From Podospora comata (taxonomy: Eukaryota > Ascomycota > Sordariomycetes > Sordariales > Podosporaceae), in contig CP071496.1 in assembly GCA_017354895.1 (NCBI GenBank), forward strand, positions 2,728,001-2,792,000: a stretch of 64,000 nucleotides of DNA. The letters run 5' to 3'. Shown here one piece after another: positions 59,461-64,000 of the stretch (positions are counted from its first letter, which is position 1; each line of letters starts with the position of its first letter). Under the pieces are notes generated by a model. The model was given only the letters and a program-made list of their open reading frames with translations. It was not told the origin of the DNA and searched no databases. A program made the position numbers and the translations under genes.

Positions 59461-60285
59461 TTAGAGAAAGGAGTCTTCAACAGGAGCCCAGATCCTCGTC
59501 TTCGTCGTCTCATCCTCTTTATAATGACGTTCCACGTCGCGATCCCACTTCCATTCACCCAGTTTTCTCCTTTTCCCATTCTCGTCTTCTTTGACGAAGG
59601 GGGCAAGAAAACGAGCAAAGACTCGGGTGTCACCGGTTCGGTGGTATTCTTCGATGGCCTTGTGCTCCAGCTCTGCTTGTTCTTGGAGAAGCTTCCGCTG
59701 TCGTTCGCGTATAGTTGCGGTGCTCAATGGCTCAGGAGACGTTTCTCGTGGGCGTTTCTGAGAGGGAGCTAGACTGGTGTGGGCTAAAGAGAAATCTGAA
59801 GCCAGACGAGAATTAGAGGTTGAACAGATTGAAGCCGATGATGGTGGTCTAGATGAGGCCCCAGAAGTAGGTGAAGTATCAGCTGGTATGCTGGATCTGG
59901 TATTGGAGTTGGACGTATCGCTACACGTGTTGGTGTTGGTATTCGTGTTGGACGGTGATGTTGCTCTCTTTCGAGCACTCAGAATATCGCGGTGTTCTTG
60001 TGTCGTACGAGATCGAAGTTCGTAACGGTTCGGTGTTAGCAAGGTTGGCCCGTTCTCAGCACGAGAACTTCGTGTTTGAAGTGGGTATGATGTTGGTTCC
60101 TCATCAGTGGCCAAGTCCAGCCTTGAGAATGCGCATATATCCGAATTGGTGGTTGAGGAGTGCACAGTCGACTTCCCGGTCCCTTGGCCATTGTGTTTGG
60201 GGCGCCTTTTGAACGGTGTATTCAGCACTCGCGATCTCAAATGGCGAGGGGTTTTCTGGGCTCGGGTGTTGCTAGAACTAGGCAT
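59461..60285 (-). CDS. Disordered basic protein with a WKW...DE...WAP C-terminus
   Basis: An intronless 274-aa frame from the ATG at 60285 (MPSSSNTRAQKTPRHLRSR). The N-terminal two thirds are Ser/Thr/Asn-rich and basic, with an Asn-Thr repeat. A helical segment follows (IRERQRKLLQEQAELEHKAI, EEYHRTGDTRVFARFLAPFV). The last 30 residues are GEWKWDRDVERHYKEDETTK and then IWAPVEDSFL-stop. The W-x-W, ER and DE-x-T spacing resembles the CPQWFD tails at 48.2 and 51.3 kb, but the ending differs. Basic composition suggests a nuclear protein. No named family recognised. Confidence 0.65.
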   Translation of the reverse strand: MPSSSNTRAQKTPRHLRSRVLNTPFKRRPKHNGQGTGKSTVHSSTTNSDICAFSRLDLATDEEPTSYPLQTRSSRAENGPTLLTPNRYELRSRTTQEHRDILSARKRATSPSNTNTNTNTCSDTSNSNTRSSIPADTSPTSGASSRPPSSASICSTSNSRLASDFSLAHTSLAPSQKRPRETSPEPLSTATIRERQRKLLQEQAELEHKAIEEYHRTGDTRVFARFLAPFVKEDENGKRRKLGEWKWDRDVERHYKEDETTKTRIWAPVEDSFL

Positions 60286-62331
60286 AATGTGACAATGGGT
60301 GTATAGGCAGTCAATTGAAGACGAAGAGCTTATTCGGCCCGCTGAGCACGCTAGAACAGCTCGAAAAGACCTCTAGCAAAACAGAACCCAGAGTTCTCTG
60401 TTGAGGAGCGGGGGAAGGACTGAGAGTTATGGGTTGACCAGAATCCAAGTGCCGTCCAACCGCAGGTTGGCAGCTCAGGTAGCCAACCGCCGCAAGGTTT
60501 CAGAGAAGGACGCTCTAGAAAATGATTGGGGTCAAGTGCATGAGCTAAGTGAAAAGCGCGTTTGGTGACTGGAAGGTGCGTAAGAGCGCAGTAATGCTAC
60601 ATCAGGCTGGGAGCCTTGTCGGGAGGGTTGGGTGCGAGAGAGACGTTGATGTCGACGGGTGAAAACCGGATCCGATCAGGGCAATCAGCCATCTAAATCA
60701 TCAAGACGCTCTCTATGTCTATGTTGACGTTGTATTATTTTGGACCCCATCTTCGTTGTAAGTTCAGAGGCCATCTTAACCGATGATTTCCGATCCGAAT
60801 GTAGCCATGACGATACTGGAAGATGATCAAGGCAACTCCAGCAGTAAGTCATAGTCCTCTGGGCCGTGCCCCAAAACAGTGACAATAATGTGCCGAAAGG
60901 TTTAAAGCCCCCTACAATTGCGGCCCAGGCCTACCTCTTAAAGGTGATCCTTTGAGGTGGAAGGTGTGTGGTGGCTTCAACCAAATCCAATAAATCGTCC
61001 CAATCCAGCTGATGGAGGGGTGGGGTAGGTGCGGCTCGAGGCGCTCGTAACTGAGCGCCTAGAGCTATCTTCCAAAGTCACTTAGTGTTTCCAAGTGATG
61101 GAGGCTCAATGATGTGATGCGGCACGATCGACTGATGCTGGCTCAGAGGCTACAGCCCTTCAATAGGGAAACCAAGCTGGGCACGCTCTTGCCGTTCGTT
61201 CATGGTCGGTCAGTCGGTGGTAAGCTCCCCCTCCCGCGCCTTCAGCTGCGTCCCAAACTTCCCCTCTTCATTTTTCTTGATCAACGAGAGCCACAGGGCC
61301 GACCGATTTCTTGACCATCACCACCAGAGGTCCTCAAGCAAAAGGAATTCCAACTTTCACTAAGAGGCCGCGTCATCTCAACCGTACTGTTCACCTCTTT
61401 GGAATTTCCAAACCTATAAGGACGTGCCTCCTTAACGCATGATCCGATCTTTTTGACCGCCAACCTTGTCCCGTTCTGCACTCAGCTTGGCCCCTTCATG
61501 GTTGGGAGCCTGGTGAGCCTCACTCGCCTTGCCAACAGAGCAGTCCCCTTTGGACCAACCTTGCTTGACACGACTCAAATTTCAGGGATTAGGGAAATTA
61601 CATTTCCCCTCAGACCTGACCTGTGTCGGTGGACGGAGTTGGGCCGGATGGGACTCGTTCTGGAGGTATATGGACACTCAGCTGAGGTCCACAGGGAGAA
61701 GCTGAGCCATCATCGCCTTGATGGGGCGCGGACGCTGTGATTTCCATGCATCTCTGAAGGCCCTGTCTGCCCTGGGGTCTGCCATTCCCAGAGTCGTTCC
61801 CCGCCCCTCCACTCAACTTCCGGCTTGAGCCTTGGACTATATGTCTCGATGGCGCAGTTCCTGCACCGTTGAGTGAACATCCTACTCTTATTGACCAATA
61901 CTGCCAGGTCCGCTTGCTTATACCACCATCGGGACACCCAGCCACGACGACCTTTCTTGGTCCCAGAAAACCTCGACCTCTGCGTCTTCCATCAACTTCG
62001 ATCTCCCATCCCAACTCGACCACTCTGATTGGGCCATAGACCCTGAAGTGCGTCTGTAAGTTTATAAGAGCTCCTCCTGGTGTAAGCGTGCCGAAGCAGA
62101 CCCAAGGGACACAGATTGACGAACTGGTGATCAACAGTAGCAAGACGGTGACGAGAAATAAGCCTGTTTCCCGCGCCAACTATACCCCTTTGTCCATTCC
62201 TACCCCATCCACCCACTCCATCATCGTGGGCAGACCACATTACCACCCCTCCAACAGACCACATCGCAATATCGAAGGCCACATTGCTGGTTCCAACACA
62301 CAACAAATCGGTAACATCCGTTGACTGAACG
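60286..62331. other. Gene-poor 2-kb spacer
   Basis: Open frames of up to about 190 codons exist, but without an ATG or domain. The last few hundred bases should hold the promoter of the gene at 62.3 kb. Confidence 0.45.
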
Positions 62332-63450
62332 ATGTTCTCGATCTGCGGTTCAAACGGCGACTTTGTGGTTCCAGAAGGAAGCGAGGACCCCATCAATCCT
62401 CCAAATTATCGCCCCCCTGGTAACAACGCATTAGGTCGATCTGAGCCTCAGGGATCGAATCATCAATTTCGTGGACACAGGGGATTAGCCATGAGTCAAT
62501 ACAGTGAAAAAATTGCACGACCCAGGCTCAATAACTCCAGAGCACATCCATATGCACGAGAACAACGTTTCCGTGTGTCAACTCCGGGCGCGCCTTTCTC
62601 CCCTCACAGACACATCGTCCAACAATCCAACGTGGATACCGCCGCTCCTATGGGGCCTCAGCAGGCAGCGCTCAATCTCCACATACACCCTGCCGTTCCG
62701 AAACGAAGATGGGCGGCGTGGAGCGAAAGAAGGTTGCTTGGAAACTCCCTCATCCGGAACGAATACCCGAAAGCTGTGACCGCTCTTTCCGCCAGCAATG
62801 ACAAGATATCCTTCCTTGCCTTTTTTGATCCCGACATCTCGTGCTCAGTCATAAGATCATCCATAGTCGAAGTGTTGGGGTTTCGACCCATGAAAGCGCC
62901 AAAAGGAACCGGAGGGACTGTGATTTGTTCAAGATGGGGTGTTGTCAACTCAGCAAAGTTTGTTCAAGTGGTAATCGAGAGCCTGAATCGAGGTAAGGTC
63001 GAGGTATGCGTTGGCAAGATCTGGGTGTTGGATGATGAGAAGAACCATAACGACGAGAACGACGAGAATGATGGTTTTGGAGCAGCCATGATCCTGCGTG
63101 CAGATATCTTCAGTGCGGATCAGCCGAGGCTGGATAAGGGCTCAGGCCAAGCTCCTCAAACGAAACCATCCCGACTATATCCTCGACAGCACCCCCAATT
63201 TAGGCTTACGCCGCCCAGCTCGTCTCGAGTGAGTTCAGGAACGGGTGGCGTCACGGCGTCGGTGGTGCGCACTCCGGCAACCTCGGTTCGTTTTGCGACT
63301 TCATGTAAGTTGGTCTTTTCTGGAAGAAGTCATGTCTGGCAGCGCGATGTCCGGGTTGTTACGGCCCCATCAGTGAAGTGCCGCCCGCGAGCTGTGTCCC
63401 GAGTGGAACACACGGCTACCTCGATATGGGTTCGGCCGCATCATCTGTAA
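62332..63450 (+). CDS. Protein with retropepsin-like domain (member 3)
   Basis: A 372-aa frame from the ATG at 62332 (MFSICGSNGDFVVPEGSED). A disordered N-terminus (about 1-140) precedes a domain at about 147-262 with the family segment order: AVTALSASNDKISFLAFFDP, then CSVIRSSIVEVLGFRPM, GGTVICSRWGVV, FVQVVIESLNRGKVEV, an inserted acidic loop (KNHNDENDENDG) and the closing FGAAMILRADIFS. The C-terminus is Ser/Arg/Pro-rich. It looks whole. A possible 47-nt intron (donor GTAATA, branch TACTAAT, acceptor TAG, 63447-63493) could extend it past the stop at 63450. Function unknown. Confidence 0.55.
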   Translation: MFSICGSNGDFVVPEGSEDPINPPNYRPPGNNALGRSEPQGSNHQFRGHRGLAMSQYSEKIARPRLNNSRAHPYAREQRFRVSTPGAPFSPHRHIVQQSNVDTAAPMGPQQAALNLHIHPAVPKRRWAAWSERRLLGNSLIRNEYPKAVTALSASNDKISFLAFFDPDISCSVIRSSIVEVLGFRPMKAPKGTGGTVICSRWGVVNSAKFVQVVIESLNRGKVEVCVGKIWVLDDEKNHNDENDENDGFGAAMILRADIFSADQPRLDKGSGQAPQTKPSRLYPRQHPQFRLTPPSSSRVSSGTGGVTASVVRTPATSVRFATSCKLVFSGRSHVWQRDVRVVTAPSVKCRPRAVSRVEHTATSIWVRPHHL

Positions 63451-63477
63451 TAAACAGCGTAAAGATTAGTACTAATC

Positions 63478-63933
63478 ATGGGGAAATCGGTAGCTCCCGC
63501 GGACGATACCAGGCACCAAACTGTCGATCAGCAACAAACCCAAACTCAGCATGCAGGCGCCTTCCAGGCCCAATCGCAACTGCAGACTCCCTATGTCCAG
63601 CTCGAGCATTGGAACCAACAGGCGCATTCTCAACTCAGCGCACGACAACACCACCAAATTCGAAGGCACCCCAACCGTCACCCTCAACAACTCAATGAGC
63701 AGCGGCAACAGCGGCAGCCAGTCACCTTTATTTATTCCAATGGTGGCTACCTCGCTACGCCGTCGGCTACAGGCACCCAAAGCCTGTATAGTCATGCTGC
63801 GCCATCTTATAGCCCAATCCAAATGAACTTGACACAAGAGCTTCCATGGACCCCTTTAGACAGCTCACCCGGCCCGGACTTCATGGGTGGCGGCGTGGGC
63901 CACAGGGGAACTACCCGGGACATCACTAGATGA
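63478..63933 (+). CDS. Hypothetical Gln-rich ORF
   Basis: A 151-aa frame from an ATG 27 nt after the previous stop. It is Gln/His-rich and low complexity (QQQTQTQHAG, QLNEQRQQRQ), without a domain. Other frames in the same stretch are also open, one of them Ser/Asn/Thr-rich and equally protein-like. This may instead be a further exon of the gene before it, or chance. The window ends 67 bases later. Confidence 0.25.
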   Translation: MGKSVAPADDTRHQTVDQQQTQTQHAGAFQAQSQLQTPYVQLEHWNQQAHSQLSARQHHQIRRHPNRHPQQLNEQRQQRQPVTFIYSNGGYLATPSATGTQSLYSHAAPSYSPIQMNLTQELPWTPLDSSPGPDFMGGGVGHRGTTRDITR

Positions 63934-64000
63934 AATTTGTCGGTCACTGATTCCAAGAAAGATCAGTTTCGTCCATGGATTGCCACTTATGCAGCCCAAC

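Noticed and set aside
61610-62179. 189-codon minus-strand frame with a signal-peptide-like start
   Set aside because: It begins with TTG rather than ATG and shows no domain after the hydrophobic start.

Overview
The window is nuclear DNA of a filamentous ascomycete, most likely a Sordariales fungus related to Neurospora, Podospora or Chaetomium. The evidence is short introns of about 45-110 nt with GTAAGT-type donors and CTAAC/CTGAC branch sites, a lone 5S rRNA gene (the dispersed arrangement typical of this order), a 366-aa carboxymuconate cyclase that closely resembles the N. crassa enzyme as I remember it, an HP1/HPO protein, and a KAR5/Tht1 karyogamy protein. Coordinates and introns come from reading splice sites by eye. 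In every spliced model the exon sum is a multiple of three.

Layout. 1-6.2 kb: no gene I can support, two microsatellites. 6.2-8.7 kb: a tandem pair of Cys-rich single-pass membrane protein genes, one decayed and one intact; a third member lies at 46.3-47.3 kb. 9.4-9.6 kb: 5S rRNA. 10.4-45.7 kb: a mostly conserved block with an ABCA transporter, lysyl-tRNA synthetase, a finger/acidic-tail nuclear-type protein, HP1, a cupin, a large low-complexity protein whose 5' end is unresolved, the CCR4-NOT ubiquitin ligase NOT4, the complex I 30-kDa subunit, the carboxymuconate cyclase divergent from an intradiol dioxygenase, KAR5, mitochondrial ribosomal protein uL6m and a Hal2/Met22 nucleotidase. 45.7-64 kb: a gene-poor accessory region of orphan genes.

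Genes that work together. The cyclase and dioxygenase pair (35.1-38.7 kb) look like consecutive steps of the protocatechuate branch of the beta-ketoadipate pathway. The pair is flanked on both sides by gene-poor DNA carrying degenerate repeats with a shared CTGACCNCT core.

The most unusual material is in the accessory region. Three diverged genes appear to share one retropepsin-like fold. Interspersed with them, two genes end in nearly the same tail (W-x-W ... RF-x-H-x-DE-x-TG-x-EIVCPQWFD), whose DNA differs almost only at third codon positions; a third gene ends in a looser version. I do not recognise these as a described system. They are the best candidates here for something new.
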